From positions 1 to 64,000 of the forward strand of contig JABHAT010000029.1 of the NCBI GenBank assembly GCA_018674175.1: a DNA stretch of 64,000 nucleotides, given 5' to 3'. Position 1 is the stretch's first letter. Each line of letters begins with the position of its first letter. The notes beneath the pieces were generated by a model. It was not told where the DNA came from. It searched no databases and worked only from the letters and a program-made list of their open reading frames with translations. This DNA comes from Gammaproteobacteria bacterium (GTDB lineage: Bacteria; Pseudomonadota; Gammaproteobacteria; Poriferisulfidales; GCA-002705445). Below, piece after piece: positions 31,662 through 41,687 of this stretch. The position numbers and the translations under genes are program-made.

Positions 31662-32031
31662 TAAATATAATAAAAATGTATTTGGTGAGCAAATAGAAGT
31701 TTGCAGTAAAGAAACTATGACTGGTTATTTAAGAAATGGTTCGTGTGTAACTTTAGATGATGATGTAGGAAGTCACACAGTATGTGCCAAAGTCACAAAT
31801 GAGTTTTTAGAATATTCAAGAAATAAAGGTAATGATCTAGTAACTCCTAGGCCAGAATTAGATTTCCCAGGGCTTAAAGAAGGCGACAAATGGTGCTTGT
31901 GCGCTTCAAGATGGCTTGAGGCACTTAATGACAATGTGGCCCCGCCTATTTTAATAAAAAGTACAAATATCTTGGCTTTAGAAATTATAGATATTGATTT
32001 ATTGAAAAAGCATGCAATCGATTTATTTTAA
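31654..32031 (+). CDS. DUF2237 family protein
   Basis: TGYLRNGSC, DVGSHTVCAKVTNEFLEYSRNKGNDLVTP, GDKWCLCASRWLEA. Confidence 0.9.
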   Translation: MDNKYNKNVFGEQIEVCSKETMTGYLRNGSCVTLDDDVGSHTVCAKVTNEFLEYSRNKGNDLVTPRPELDFPGLKEGDKWCLCASRWLEALNDNVAPPILIKSTNILALEIIDIDLLKKHAIDLF

Positions 32032-32095
32032 AAAAAGAAATATTTTTTTATGTATTATCTCGTAAGCCTCGTTAGCAAGTTCTTTATTCTATAAA

Positions 32096-32171
32096 TGGTG
32101 GCTCGGGCCAGAATCGAACTGGCGACACGAGGATTTTCAGTCCACTGCTCTACCAACTGAGCTACCAAGCC
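32096..32171 (-). tRNA. tRNA-Phe (GAA)
   Basis: Minus strand GGCTTGGTAGCTCAGTTGGTAGAGCAGTGGACTGAAAATCCTCGTGTCGCCAGTTCGATTCTGGCCCGAGCCACCA; cloverleaf, encoded CCA, loop CTGAAAA. Confidence 0.97.
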
Positions 32172-32479
32172 AAATCATCCATATATAAATTTAAAAAAGT
32201 GAGTATACACTAATGGAGCCATAGATGAAGGTAAGTTTTTTTACAGAAGATATTCATAGATTGGTCAATTCTCATCACATATTAGCCTATTAGAATATTT
32301 AAATTAATACGAATGCTAATTATGTTCATAAAAATTAACATTATTATCAATTACTTATGATTCATAAAATGTACAGATAAGCCGTTGTAATTAAGGGTTT
32401 ATTTTTTAATTTAAATCAATAGAATAAGAAAGGTATATAAAAATAAATAAGTATTTATAATAACTCGAGGAAAAACGAT

Positions 32480-33256
32480 ATGATTAATTTATTAGATTTT
32501 AGCAAAAAGCTTTTTGCGTCACTTCTAGTAGTAATCGCCTTACCAACTTTAGCTATAGCAGGTGGACATGCATCTGGTTTATCTGGAGATGATTATGTAG
32601 GTGTTACTTTCTGGATAATTTCTATGGCTATGGTTGCATCAACAGTATTTTTCATTGTTGAGCGTGACAGAGTTAGTTCAAAATGGAAAACATCATTAAC
32701 AGTTTCTGCGTTAGTTACATTAATAGCGGCAGTGCATTATTTCTATATGAGAGACGTGTGGGTAGCTACAGGTGAATCACCTACAGTTTTCAGATACATT
32801 GATTGGTTATTAACTGTTCCATTGTTAATGATTGAGTTCTACTTTATTTTAGCGGCTGTTACTACAGTATCTGTAGGAATTTTCTGGAGATTACTAATCG
32901 GTACAGTAGTTATGCTAGTTGGTGGATACATGGGTGAAGCAGGAATGGTGTCAGTAATGACAGGATTCATCATAGGGATGATCGGTTGGCTATATATTCT
33001 TTATGAAATCTTTGCTGGTGAAGCTTCTAAAGCAAATGCTTCTAGTGGAAGTGCAGCATGTCAAACAGCATTTGGTGCATTACGTTTAATTGTTACAGTT
33101 GGTTGGGCAATTTATCCTTTAGGATACTTCTTAGGATATTTAGCTGGTGGTACAGATCCAGCAACTGTAAACATAGTTTACAACTTAGCTGATTTTGTAA
33201 ACAAAATTGCCTTTGGTTTAATTATATGGGCAGCAGCTGTTAAAGAATCTGCGTAA
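32480..33256 (+). CDS. Proteorhodopsin, green-absorbing type, H+ pump
   Basis: FRYIDWLLTVPLLMIEFYF (Asp97, Leu105, Glu108 equivalents), AAVHYFYMRDVW (His75), NKIAFGLIIW (retinal Lys). Confidence 0.98.
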   Translation: MINLLDFSKKLFASLLVVIALPTLAIAGGHASGLSGDDYVGVTFWIISMAMVASTVFFIVERDRVSSKWKTSLTVSALVTLIAAVHYFYMRDVWVATGESPTVFRYIDWLLTVPLLMIEFYFILAAVTTVSVGIFWRLLIGTVVMLVGGYMGEAGMVSVMTGFIIGMIGWLYILYEIFAGEASKANASSGSAACQTAFGALRLIVTVGWAIYPLGYFLGYLAGGTDPATVNIVYNLADFVNKIAFGLIIWAAAVKESA

Positions 33257-33280
33257 GTAGAATTTTTAATAAGTTTAACT

Positions 33281-33311
33281 AAAGGCTCGCTGTAACTAGT
33301 GAGCCTTTTTT
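33281..33311 (+). terminator. Rho-independent terminator after proteorhodopsin
   Basis: AAAGGCTCGCT-gtaact-AGTGAGCCTTTTTT, 11 bp stem with one G-U pair, T-tract. Confidence 0.9.
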
Positions 33312-33327
33312 ATTTCCCGGTATTTTT

Positions 33328-34803
33328 ATGAAAAAAGTTATTATTATTGGATCTGGCTTTGGTGGTCTTTCGATTACTTCTAGATTGCGAAGCAAAGGAT
33401 TTGATGTGACATTAATAGAAAAACACGGTGACCTAGGTGGAAGAGCAAGGACATTTTTGCATAATGATTATAAGTACGATGCTGGCCCTACAGTTATAAC
33501 GGCGCCATATTTAATAGATGAACTTTTCTCAATACATTCAGAGAAGTTAAGTGATTATGTGAATTTATTACCAGTAAAGCCATGGTATAGATTTTTATTT
33601 GAAAATGGAGAATATCTAGATTACGGAGATAAATTAAGTACTACAGTTAGAGAAATAAAATCAAAATATAGTTATAAAGATGCAAGGTCATATATAAAAT
33701 TATTAAAACACAGCAAAAGAATCTTTAATAAAGCCTTTTTAGAACTTTCTGACGAACCCTTTGAAAGTCTCGGAAGCATGGTAAAACATCTTCCAGAGTT
33801 AATAAGAATAAGATTTGATAGATCTGTATATCAGGCTGTAGAAAAACACATGGGTAATAAAAATTTAAATCAAGCATTAAGTATGCATCCCCTACTTGTT
33901 GGTGGAAATCCATATAGCACAACATCAATATATTTATTAATACAATATTTAGAATGGAAGTGGGGGGTATTTTATGCAGAAGGAGGTACAGGAAAAATTG
34001 TAGATGCTTTAGAAAAGCTATTGCTAAAAAAAGGTGTTGAGATAAAAAAAAATACAGAAGCGCATAAAATAATTGTGAGTAAAAATAAAGTTATAGGCGT
34101 GGAAACGAATAAAGGATTAATTGATTGCGACGCCGTTGTATGTAATTCTGACCCCACATATACATATAAAAATTTACTTGGGTATAAACCTAATAAGATA
34201 TCTAATAATTTTAACTTAAAACATTCAATGAGTTTATTTGTACTATATTTCTCCACAAAAAAAATTTACAAAGATGTTAAACACCATACAATAATATTTA
34301 GCAAAAGACATTATGAGTTATTAAATGATATTTTTAATAAAAAAATATTTGTTAATGACCCTAGCTTATATCTTCATAGGCCAGGAGCAACTGATCCTTC
34401 GATGATACAAAATAATAATGATACATTTTATGTTTTAGCACCCGTACCTAATAACTTAAGTAATATTAACTGGGATGATAGAGGGGACGAGCTTTCATCA
34501 ATAATAATTGATACATTGCAAGAAAAAATTATGCCAGAACTATCCCAAAATATAGTGGACAGTTTTTACATAACTCCTGATTATTTTGAAAATGAATTAA
34601 ATACATATGCTGGAAGCGGTTTTGGAATACAGCCAATTTTTACGCAATCTGCTTATTTTAGATATGGAAATAAAGCGAAGGAAACAAAAGGGCTATATTT
34701 TGTAGGTGCAAGCACTCATCCAGGAGCAGGAGTTCCTGGTGTATTATCAACATCAAAAGTCACTGAAAAACTAATTTTAAGAGATTATGGGGATAATAAA
34801 TAA
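33328..34803 (+). CDS. crtI: Phytoene desaturase
   Basis: VIIIGSGFGGLSITSRLRSKGFDVTLIEKHGDLGGRA, C-terminal YFVGASTHPGAGVPGVL. Confidence 0.97.
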   Translation: MKKVIIIGSGFGGLSITSRLRSKGFDVTLIEKHGDLGGRARTFLHNDYKYDAGPTVITAPYLIDELFSIHSEKLSDYVNLLPVKPWYRFLFENGEYLDYGDKLSTTVREIKSKYSYKDARSYIKLLKHSKRIFNKAFLELSDEPFESLGSMVKHLPELIRIRFDRSVYQAVEKHMGNKNLNQALSMHPLLVGGNPYSTTSIYLLIQYLEWKWGVFYAEGGTGKIVDALEKLLLKKGVEIKKNTEAHKIIVSKNKVIGVETNKGLIDCDAVVCNSDPTYTYKNLLGYKPNKISNNFNLKHSMSLFVLYFSTKKIYKDVKHHTIIFSKRHYELLNDIFNKKIFVNDPSLYLHRPGATDPSMIQNNNDTFYVLAPVPNNLSNINWDDRGDELSSIIIDTLQEKIMPELSQNIVDSFYITPDYFENELNTYAGSGFGIQPIFTQSAYFRYGNKAKETKGLYFVGASTHPGAGVPGVLSTSKVTEKLILRDYGDNK

Positions 34804-35635
34804 CACACAAATAATTTATGAGAACAGCAAGTCCTTTTATTGGGCTAGTAAATTCTTACCTAAAAAAATTTTGAAAAAAGTCATAAATATTTACGCTTTT
34901 TGTAGATTGCAAGATGATCTAGTAGATGAGGGAATAAAAATAGAAGATTCTAGTGAATTAGAAGAGCTTGAAAATATTATAAAATCTTACGGTGTAAGTA
35001 AAAATATAATCTCAAATCTAATGGAAGGAATTAATTCTGACAAAAATTTTAAAAGGTTTAAAGATAACTCCGAGCTTCTAAGATATTGCTATAAAGTCGC
35101 AGGAGTTGTTGGATTAATGATGATTAAAGCTTTAGATATAAAGCAATCAGAAGCAAAATATTTTGCAATAGATTTGGGAATGGCAATGCAGCTAACAAAT
35201 ATCTCTAGAGATATAATGCAAGATTATAAAAAAAATAGAATCTATATTCCTGAAAATACTGGAATAAATAAAGATATTATAAGTAATATGACTAGTGAAA
35301 ATGAGAAAAAAATTAAGAAAGTTGTTAATCAAATAATATTAAAGTCAGAAATATATTATAAAAGCTCCTTAAATGGTCTGAGATATATACCAATAAGATC
35401 TAGATTAGCAATCCTTGTGTCTCTAAGAATATATCAAGGAATTGGTATAAAAATAACAAAAACAGGAAAAAAATTTATTCATGAGAACTTATATGTGACA
35501 AATATAGAAAAAACATTGATTGTTGCGAAAACATTAATTGAATTTATAATCTTTTTTATATTTCCTGTTTACAAGAAAAAACATAATGTATATTTACATG
35601 AATCCTTAGAGGGTTTATATGATATCCACAGATAA
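34787..35635 (+). CDS. crtB: Phytoene synthase
   Basis: SFYWASKFLP, YAFCRLQDDLVDE, GMAMQLTNISRDIMQDYKKNRIYIP. Confidence 0.95.
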   Translation: MGIINNTQIIYENSKSFYWASKFLPKKILKKVINIYAFCRLQDDLVDEGIKIEDSSELEELENIIKSYGVSKNIISNLMEGINSDKNFKRFKDNSELLRYCYKVAGVVGLMMIKALDIKQSEAKYFAIDLGMAMQLTNISRDIMQDYKKNRIYIPENTGINKDIISNMTSENEKKIKKVVNQIILKSEIYYKSSLNGLRYIPIRSRLAILVSLRIYQGIGIKITKTGKKFIHENLYVTNIEKTLIVAKTLIEFIIFFIFPVYKKKHNVYLHESLEGLYDIHR

Positions 35636-36764
35636 TAAATATGATTATATAATAATTGGTGCTGGTTGTGCCGGTCTAAGTTTAGCTTACAGGCTTTTAA
35701 ATAAAAATTATAAAATTTGCATATTGGAATCTAATAAAAACATAAATGAGAAAAATAAACTCTGGTCATTTTGGGATACTAAAAAAACTCCATTTAATCA
35801 TCTTATTAAAAAAAGATGGGAATATTTAATAATAAAAAATAAGTCTGAATCAATAAAAATTAATTGCAAGGATTACAATTATCAAAGTATAAACTCAAGT
35901 GATTTTAATAACTATATTATAAATAAAATAAATAAAAATATAAATTTTGACTTAATATTTTCCGAGAAAGTTGAGAATATTAAAAAAAATAATAATGAGG
36001 TTATTTTAACTACAAGTAAAAATATATATAAATGTAAGCATATATTTGATAGTAGCCCTAAAATACAAAAAGTTTTTATGTGGCAGAAATTTTTTGGCGC
36101 ATATGTTGAGGCAGAAGAAGAAATATTTGATGAGAAATCTCCAATATTTATGGAATTCTCAGATACAGAAAATAAATTTCACTTTATGTATATATTACCT
36201 TTTTCAAAAAAGACAGCGCTAATAGAGTCTACATATTTCTCCTGTCATGAAGAAAAAGAAATGCTCGATGAAAACTTTATTGATAGTTATATGCATAAAA
36301 AACATCCAAATAAAAAATATACAATTCAGAAGACGGAGTTTGGTAGAATTCCAATGGATACTAAAATTAATAGTATTACTGAGGATTATATTACTAAAAT
36401 AGGATCATATTCTGGAGTTACAAGAGCAAGTACTGGATATACATTCATAAATATTCAAAAGCAGGCTGATAAATTAGCAAATATAATGCCAGTTATAAGT
36501 GGTAATAATGAAAGTAAAAGATATTTTCACTCAATTTTATTGAGAAAAATGGATGCTGTATTTTTAGAAATTATTTCAAATAATCCAGAATATATGAAGA
36601 ACGCATTAATGGACTTATTTAGAACAAAAAAACATAATCCACAGATAAGATTTCTTTCTGATACGCCAACTATTCTTGATATATTAAAAATAATTATTTA
36701 CTTACCAAAAATAAAATTTATGCAGTACGCACTTGGTATAAAAAAAAATTTAAATGATAAATAA
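35619..36764 (+). CDS. crtY: Lycopene cyclase (CrtY type)
   Basis: YIIIGAGCAGLSLAYRL, LWSFWD, FGRIPMDT, GVTRASTGYTF. Confidence 0.93.
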   Translation: MISTDNKYDYIIIGAGCAGLSLAYRLLNKNYKICILESNKNINEKNKLWSFWDTKKTPFNHLIKKRWEYLIIKNKSESIKINCKDYNYQSINSSDFNNYIINKINKNINFDLIFSEKVENIKKNNNEVILTTSKNIYKCKHIFDSSPKIQKVFMWQKFFGAYVEAEEEIFDEKSPIFMEFSDTENKFHFMYILPFSKKTALIESTYFSCHEEKEMLDENFIDSYMHKKHPNKKYTIQKTEFGRIPMDTKINSITEDYITKIGSYSGVTRASTGYTFINIQKQADKLANIMPVISGNNESKRYFHSILLRKMDAVFLEIISNNPEYMKNALMDLFRTKKHNPQIRFLSDTPTILDILKIIIYLPKIKFMQYALGIKKNLNDK

Positions 36765-37656
36765 AATTAATATTATACATAAAAAATCTTTTGTTATTCT
36801 GAGTATTGCTAGCTTATTAGTATTTTATATATTCACATTTAGTCCTAACATTGACTATCAAGTATATTTTTTATTTGGTTTAGTATCAGCTATAGGAATT
36901 CCTCACGGTTTTTTTGATTTTTCAATTGGAAAAAAAATATTTAAGAAATATAATAGAAAATGGATATTATATTTTACACTAAGCTATATTTTTATATCAT
37001 TCATATATTTAATTGCATGGGTTTTCTTGCCAGGGCTTTCATTATTATTATTTTTATTTTTAGCTGCATACCATTTTGGGTTTGAAGATTATAATTATAT
37101 GCAGGAAACAAATAAGGTAGTTTATGTAGACATTAATATCTTTATTAAAGGTCTTATTGTTGTATTTACACCAATATTATTTCACTTTGATCAAGTAAAT
37201 TACTTATTTTCTGTTCTTATAGGTTATAAAATAAATGGTATTGAGTTTAGTATTATTCAAAAAATACTTTTTATCTTTTTATCAGTTACTCATATATTGT
37301 TTGAGAAGAAAAAGAGTTATCTTCATAAAACTGAGGGTATTCTATGTTTTTTAAATTTTGTGATATTGCCACCGCTTGTTTCATTTATACTTTATTTTTG
37401 TTTCATGCATTCTATAAGACATTTTTTAGAGTCAATATATATATTAAAGTTAGTTCCAAATAACTTTACTACAAGAAATTTCTTAATTGTGATTATTTTA
37501 ACTTCAGTTGTTTTTTCTATATTTTCAGTTTTCCTTATTTCGAATTTTTATGAGATATCCATAAGCGATACTGTAATAAAATTTATTTTTATTATTCTAG
37601 CTTGTTTAACTTTACCTCATATGATTTTCAATATGGTGCCATATAATAAAGAATAA
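36754..37656 (+). CDS. blh: Beta-carotene 15,15'-dioxygenase (Brp/Blh family)
   Basis: IGIPHGFFDFSIG, AAYHFGFEDYNY, CFMHSIRHFLES, LPHMIFNM; follows crtY. Confidence 0.94.
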   Translation: MINKINIIHKKSFVILSIASLLVFYIFTFSPNIDYQVYFLFGLVSAIGIPHGFFDFSIGKKIFKKYNRKWILYFTLSYIFISFIYLIAWVFLPGLSLLLFLFLAAYHFGFEDYNYMQETNKVVYVDINIFIKGLIVVFTPILFHFDQVNYLFSVLIGYKINGIEFSIIQKILFIFLSVTHILFEKKKSYLHKTEGILCFLNFVILPPLVSFILYFCFMHSIRHFLESIYILKLVPNNFTTRNFLIVIILTSVVFSIFSVFLISNFYEISISDTVIKFIFIILACLTLPHMIFNMVPYNKE

Positions 37657-37658
37657 TA

Positions 37659-37922
37659 TCATTCTGGTTTAAAGTCTTTTGGTGTCTCTGAGCCTTCACC
37701 AAAAAAGAATTTTTCCATCTCTTCTTCTAGAAAAGTTCTAGCTTTTGGTTCTATGGGAGTTAATCTGTATTCATTTATTAACATAGTCATATGTTTTAAC
37801 CATAATGCCCATGCCTCCTTTGAGACGCTGTCAAATACTTTTTTACCTAGTTCACCTGGGTAAGTAGGTCTTTCTAACCCCTCTAATTCTTTCTTAAGCT
37901 TTGAGCACGTTACCATTCTCAT
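37659..37922 (-). CDS. yggX: Oxidative damage protection protein YggX
   Basis: [49 protein letters not shown]. Confidence 0.96.
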   Translation of the reverse strand: MRMVTCSKLKKELEGLERPTYPGELGKKVFDSVSKEAWALWLKHMTMLINEYRLTPIEPKARTFLEEEMEKFFFGEGSETPKDFKPE

Positions 37923-39003
37923 TTTTTTGCTCCTCTTTTAATCTCACAATAATTGATATAACTGGCTTTGATGAACCAATCTTATCATAAATATTTTTCC
38001 AGTAATAACTATCTAGAAAAAATTCTTTCTCCAATTTAATTCTTAAAATTTCTATATTTAATCTCATATGACTTAGGTTGTGTTTTATATTTTCATATTT
38101 AGTAATTTTTTCAGTTATTTTATTTTCTTTTAGAAATTTTTCGAGAATGCATTTCTCATTAAAACTTGGAAAACTCCATAAATTTGCCCATATGCCACCC
38201 TTAGAGTTTTTTTTCATAAGTATAAGATCTTTATTTTTATAATTTTGTATGATAATAAAGTATAGCTTTAAATTTTTCCTTTTAATTTTTTTTGTTTTTT
38301 CAGGTATGCTATCTGTAAGATTTAATTTTAATGACTCACAATTAAGATTAACTGGGCATATGTTGCATGTTGGATTATTTCTCAAACATACTAGAGAACC
38401 TAGATCCATAATTGACTGGGTATATATATTATTATATTTATTAGGTAGAAGTGTCTCAGAAAGCTCCCATAAGTTTTTTTCAATATTTTTTTCACCCCTA
38501 ACTGCAAAATATCTTTTAATAACTCTTTTAACATTACCATCAAGAATTGGATATTTTTTATTGTATGCTATAGATAGAATGGCTCCAGCTGTAGATCTGC
38601 CAACACCTGGAAGAGTTAAAATATCATCATATGATTCTGGAAAATTATACTCATATTTTTCTTGTAATATTTGAGATGACTTATAAAGATTTTCTGCTCT
38701 TCTGTAATAACCTAATCCTGTCCACATTTCTAGTATGTCATCTAATTTTGAATTTGATAAATCTTTTATTGTGGGATATTTTTTTATAAATTTTTCATAG
38801 TAAGGAAGAACTGTTTTGACTTGGGTTTGCTGAAGCATAACTTCTGAGATCCAAATCTTATAGGGATTGATTTTCTTTTGCCAAGGCAAATTATGCCTAC
38901 CATGATTTTTATGCCATGAAATTAGATTTTTAGAAAACTCATTTATCTGATTATTATTTTGCTCTTTTCCATTCACCTGAAGCGCCACCTTTTTTAGATT
39001 CAA
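37894..39003 (-). CDS. mutY: A/G-specific adenine glycosylase
   Basis: [36 protein letters not shown]6-C-X2-C-X5-C 4Fe4S; start overlaps moaC 3' end and the exact start is uncertain. Confidence 0.95.
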   Translation of the reverse strand: MNLKKVALQVNGKEQNNNQINEFSKNLISWHKNHGRHNLPWQKKINPYKIWISEVMLQQTQVKTVLPYYEKFIKKYPTIKDLSNSKLDDILEMWTGLGYYRRAENLYKSSQILQEKYEYNFPESYDDILTLPGVGRSTAGAILSIAYNKKYPILDGNVKRVIKRYFAVRGEKNIEKNLWELSETLLPNKYNNIYTQSIMDLGSLVCLRNNPTCNICPVNLNCESLKLNLTDSIPEKTKKIKRKNLKLYFIIIQNYKNKDLILMKKNSKGGIWANLWSFPSFNEKCILEKFLKENKITEKITKYENIKHNLSHMRLNIEILRIKLEKEFFLDSYYWKNIYDKIGSSKPVISIIVRLKEEQKNENGNVLKA

Positions 39004-39472
39004 GTTGAATATCAGTAATTATCATACTTCTATCAATAGATTTACACATATCATATATAGTCAATAATCCAATTTGAACTGCAGTTAGGGCCTCCATTTC
39101 TACCCCAGTTTGACCTGCAGTAGATGCAGAAGCTTCGCAATAAACAAATTTCTTAGATTGGTTGATTTTAAATATAACACTAACTGACGATAAATTAATA
39201 TTATGACATAAGGGTACTAATTCAGAAGTTTTCTTCGAGGCCATTATAGAGGCTATACGTGCAATACCTAGAACATCACCTTTTTTGTGAGTTCCTTCTT
39301 TAATTTTTTTTACAGAGGTATTTGACATATAAATTTTGCCGCTGGCTACAGCTACTCTATCTGTGATATCCTTATCATTGATATCAACCATATGCGCATC
39401 ACCAGATTTTGTAAAATGTGTTAAATTTTTTTTCATCAAAAAATATTTGTTAATTTTTTTATAGTGTATCAA
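38954..39472 (-). CDS. moaC: Cyclic pyranopterin monophosphate synthase
   Basis: GDAHMVDI, LVPLCHNI, GVEMEALTAVQIGLLTIYDMCKS; likely start at 39436. Confidence 0.96.
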   Translation of the reverse strand: MIHYKKINKYFLMKKNLTHFTKSGDAHMVDINDKDITDRVAVASGKIYMSNTSVKKIKEGTHKKGDVLGIARIASIMASKKTSELVPLCHNINLSSVSVIFKINQSKKFVYCEASASTAGQTGVEMEALTAVQIGLLTIYDMCKSIDRSMIITDIQLESKKGGASGEWKRAK

Positions 39473-39709
39473 AATATGAAAATAAAAGTAATTTACTTAG
39501 CAAGACTTTCAGAAGATATTGGGAAAAAAGAAGAATATATTGATTTATTAGAATCCAAGCAAACAATAAAGGATATTTATTTAAAACTTGAACTGGATAA
39601 AATAAATTATGAAATTTATTCAGCAAGAAATTTCGAACACTCAGTTTTTGAAGATTTTGTTGAAGATAATGACGAGATAGCATTTTTTCCAACAATAACT
39701 GGTGGATAG
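39464..39709 (+). CDS. moaD: Molybdopterin synthase sulfur carrier subunit
   Basis: Ubiquitin-like small protein ending FFPTITGG; likely start at 39476. Confidence 0.9.
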   Translation: MYQNMKIKVIYLARLSEDIGKKEEYIDLLESKQTIKDIYLKLELDKINYEIYSARNFEHSVFEDFVEDNDEIAFFPTITGG

Positions 39710-39714
39710 GGAAT

Positions 39715-41103
39715 CTATTTTAATAAAATAAATGCAGTCCTATTATTTCTTTGGACGTGCATTACAAGTTCAGAATCATTTTTATCTGATACAATTTCTA
39801 AGTCCTTAATTTTTTGAACTGGAATATTATTAATTGATAAAATAATGTCATTTGGTCTTATTCCAACTAGATATGCTTTGCTATCTTTTCTCATTTTTAC
39901 TATTTTTATACCAGTTATTTTTCCATACTCCTGCATCCCTTCTTTAATCTCTGAAAAAACAATTCCTTGTAACCTAGTATTTATTTTTATACCAGATTTT
40001 TTAGAAATTTTTGGTTCAAGAATCTTTACTTTAACTGTGACTATCTTTCCTTTTCTACTTAATTGCATTGAGATTGTGCTATTTAATTTTAATAGACCTA
40101 TCTTATTTCTCATTGCGGCCGTATTTTTAATAGCTTGCCCGTTTATTTTTGTCACTACATCACCAATTTTTATACCAGCTGTATCAGCAGGTGAATCTTT
40201 TTGTACTCGAGTAATAATTGAACCTTTATTTGTATCAATTCCAAATGCCTTAGATAAGTCAGTTGTTAAATCTTGAGCAGATACACCAAGATAACCTCTT
40301 TTTACTTTTCCAAATTTTATAAGTTGATCTGTGATATCAAGAGCCATATTTACAGGAATCGCTAATCCTATACCTACACTTCCTGAGGCTCCTTTTGAGC
40401 CAATAATGGCTGTATTTATGCCTATAAGCTCACCTTTTAAATTAACCAAAGCTCCACCAGAATTACCGGGATTAATTGAAGCATCAGTTTGAATGAAATT
40501 TTCATAAGCCTCTATTCCTAAGCCTGATCTTCCTAAGGCACTTACTATTCCAGAAGTAACGGTTTGACCAATTCCAAAAGGATTTCCAATAGCAACGACA
40601 AAATCACCAACTCTTAATTTTTCAGAATCTGCAAATTTTAAGGAAATTAAATTTTTAGATATTATTTTAATTACCGCTATATCAGATGCTGGATCAGCTC
40701 CAACTAAAGTAGCTTTAAACTCTCTACCATCGTGCAGCTTTACTTTTATATCTTTAGCTTTAGCAATTACATGATTATTAGTAATAATATATCCTTTTTT
40801 ACTATTGATAATTACTCCAGAACCAAGCCCAGACCTATTTTTTTTTCTAGATTTTTGTTGACCAGGAATATTAAAAAACTTTCTAAGAAAAGGGTCGTCA
40901 ATTCGCTGCGCCCTATCCTCACCTTCACTAATTGTATAAATATTTACGACAGCGGGGGTAACGTTTTCTAACATTGGCGCTAATGATGGAACTCCAGCAC
41001 TAAATAAATTAGATTTATCAGCAGAAGATGCTGATGTAAACATAATTAATGATACTAAAATTATTCTTTTTAATGCAATCATATTTTTAATCCTTACATT
41101 CAA
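39715..41103 (-). CDS. DegP/DegQ (HtrA) family periplasmic serine protease
   Basis: TNNHVIAKA, SDIAVIKI, GNSGGALVNL catalytic triad; two PDZ-type regions. Confidence 0.96.
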   Translation of the reverse strand: MNVRIKNMIALKRIILVSLIMFTSASSADKSNLFSAGVPSLAPMLENVTPAVVNIYTISEGEDRAQRIDDPFLRKFFNIPGQQKSRKKNRSGLGSGVIINSKKGYIITNNHVIAKAKDIKVKLHDGREFKATLVGADPASDIAVIKIISKNLISLKFADSEKLRVGDFVVAIGNPFGIGQTVTSGIVSALGRSGLGIEAYENFIQTDASINPGNSGGALVNLKGELIGINTAIIGSKGASGSVGIGLAIPVNMALDITDQLIKFGKVKRGYLGVSAQDLTTDLSKAFGIDTNKGSIITRVQKDSPADTAGIKIGDVVTKINGQAIKNTAAMRNKIGLLKLNSTISMQLSRKGKIVTVKVKILEPKISKKSGIKINTRLQGIVFSEIKEGMQEYGKITGIKIVKMRKDSKAYLVGIRPNDIILSINNIPVQKIKDLEIVSDKNDSELVMHVQRNNRTAFILLK

Positions 41104-41572
41104 ACTTACCTAAATCAATATTTTTTCTAACATTATTAGAGTTGAATATTTGTCCGCTCATTGCAATATAAACACCGTTTTCTAAGCTTAGTGCTGCGGC
41201 ATATGCGAATCCTGAGTTAAATATAGCATCAGTTTTCTTAAACCTAGCTGGTTGCATAGCACCAGTAAGAACAATTGTTTTTTCCTTAACATCTTCTAAG
41301 AATTTCGCAGTTTCAACCATAGTATCGGTTCCATGAGTTATTATAATTCTTTCTTCTTCGCACTCAATAACAGATTTTTTTATAATTTCTCTTTCACTAT
41401 GGGTTATATCAAGACTATCTTTTTTTAAGATAGACTGAACTCGATAATCAGACATCACATTACCCTCGTCAAGAATAGAAGATATGCAAGGCTCTCCAAT
41501 ACTATATTCACTATTAGCATCAAAATATATTTTATCAAATGTCCCGCCGGTTGTAAGTATTACTATACTCAT
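41087..41572 (-). CDS. Single-domain asparaginase-like protein
   Basis: ILTTGGTFDK and THGTDTMVETA; only the N-terminal asparaginase domain, 161 aa. Confidence 0.88.
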   Translation of the reverse strand: MSIVILTTGGTFDKIYFDANSEYSIGEPCISSILDEGNVMSDYRVQSILKKDSLDITHSEREIIKKSVIECEEERIIITHGTDTMVETAKFLEDVKEKTIVLTGAMQPARFKKTDAIFNSGFAYAAALSLENGVYIAMSGQIFNSNNVRKNIDLGKFECKD

Positions 41573-41687
41573 AATTACAATTCTCCAATCCCATAAATAC
41601 TATGTTATTATCTAGAAAGTGTAATTCTTCACAAAAATAAGAAATAAGCAAATTTATTTTATTTATCAATATTCTGAGAAAATTAAT

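Noticed and set aside
32096-32171. U-U mismatch in the tRNA-Phe anticodon stem (GTGGA/TCCTC)
   Set aside because: One mismatch with an otherwise canonical cloverleaf; I believe similar anticodon arms occur in other bacterial tRNA-Phe, so not treated as a pseudogene.
39459-39695. 78 aa ORF antisense to moaD
   Set aside because: moaD has the diagnostic GG terminus; the antisense frame is Leu-rich noise.
39845-40276. 143 aa ORF antisense to the DegP-type protease
   Set aside because: Hydrophobic shadow ORF caused by codon bias of the real gene.
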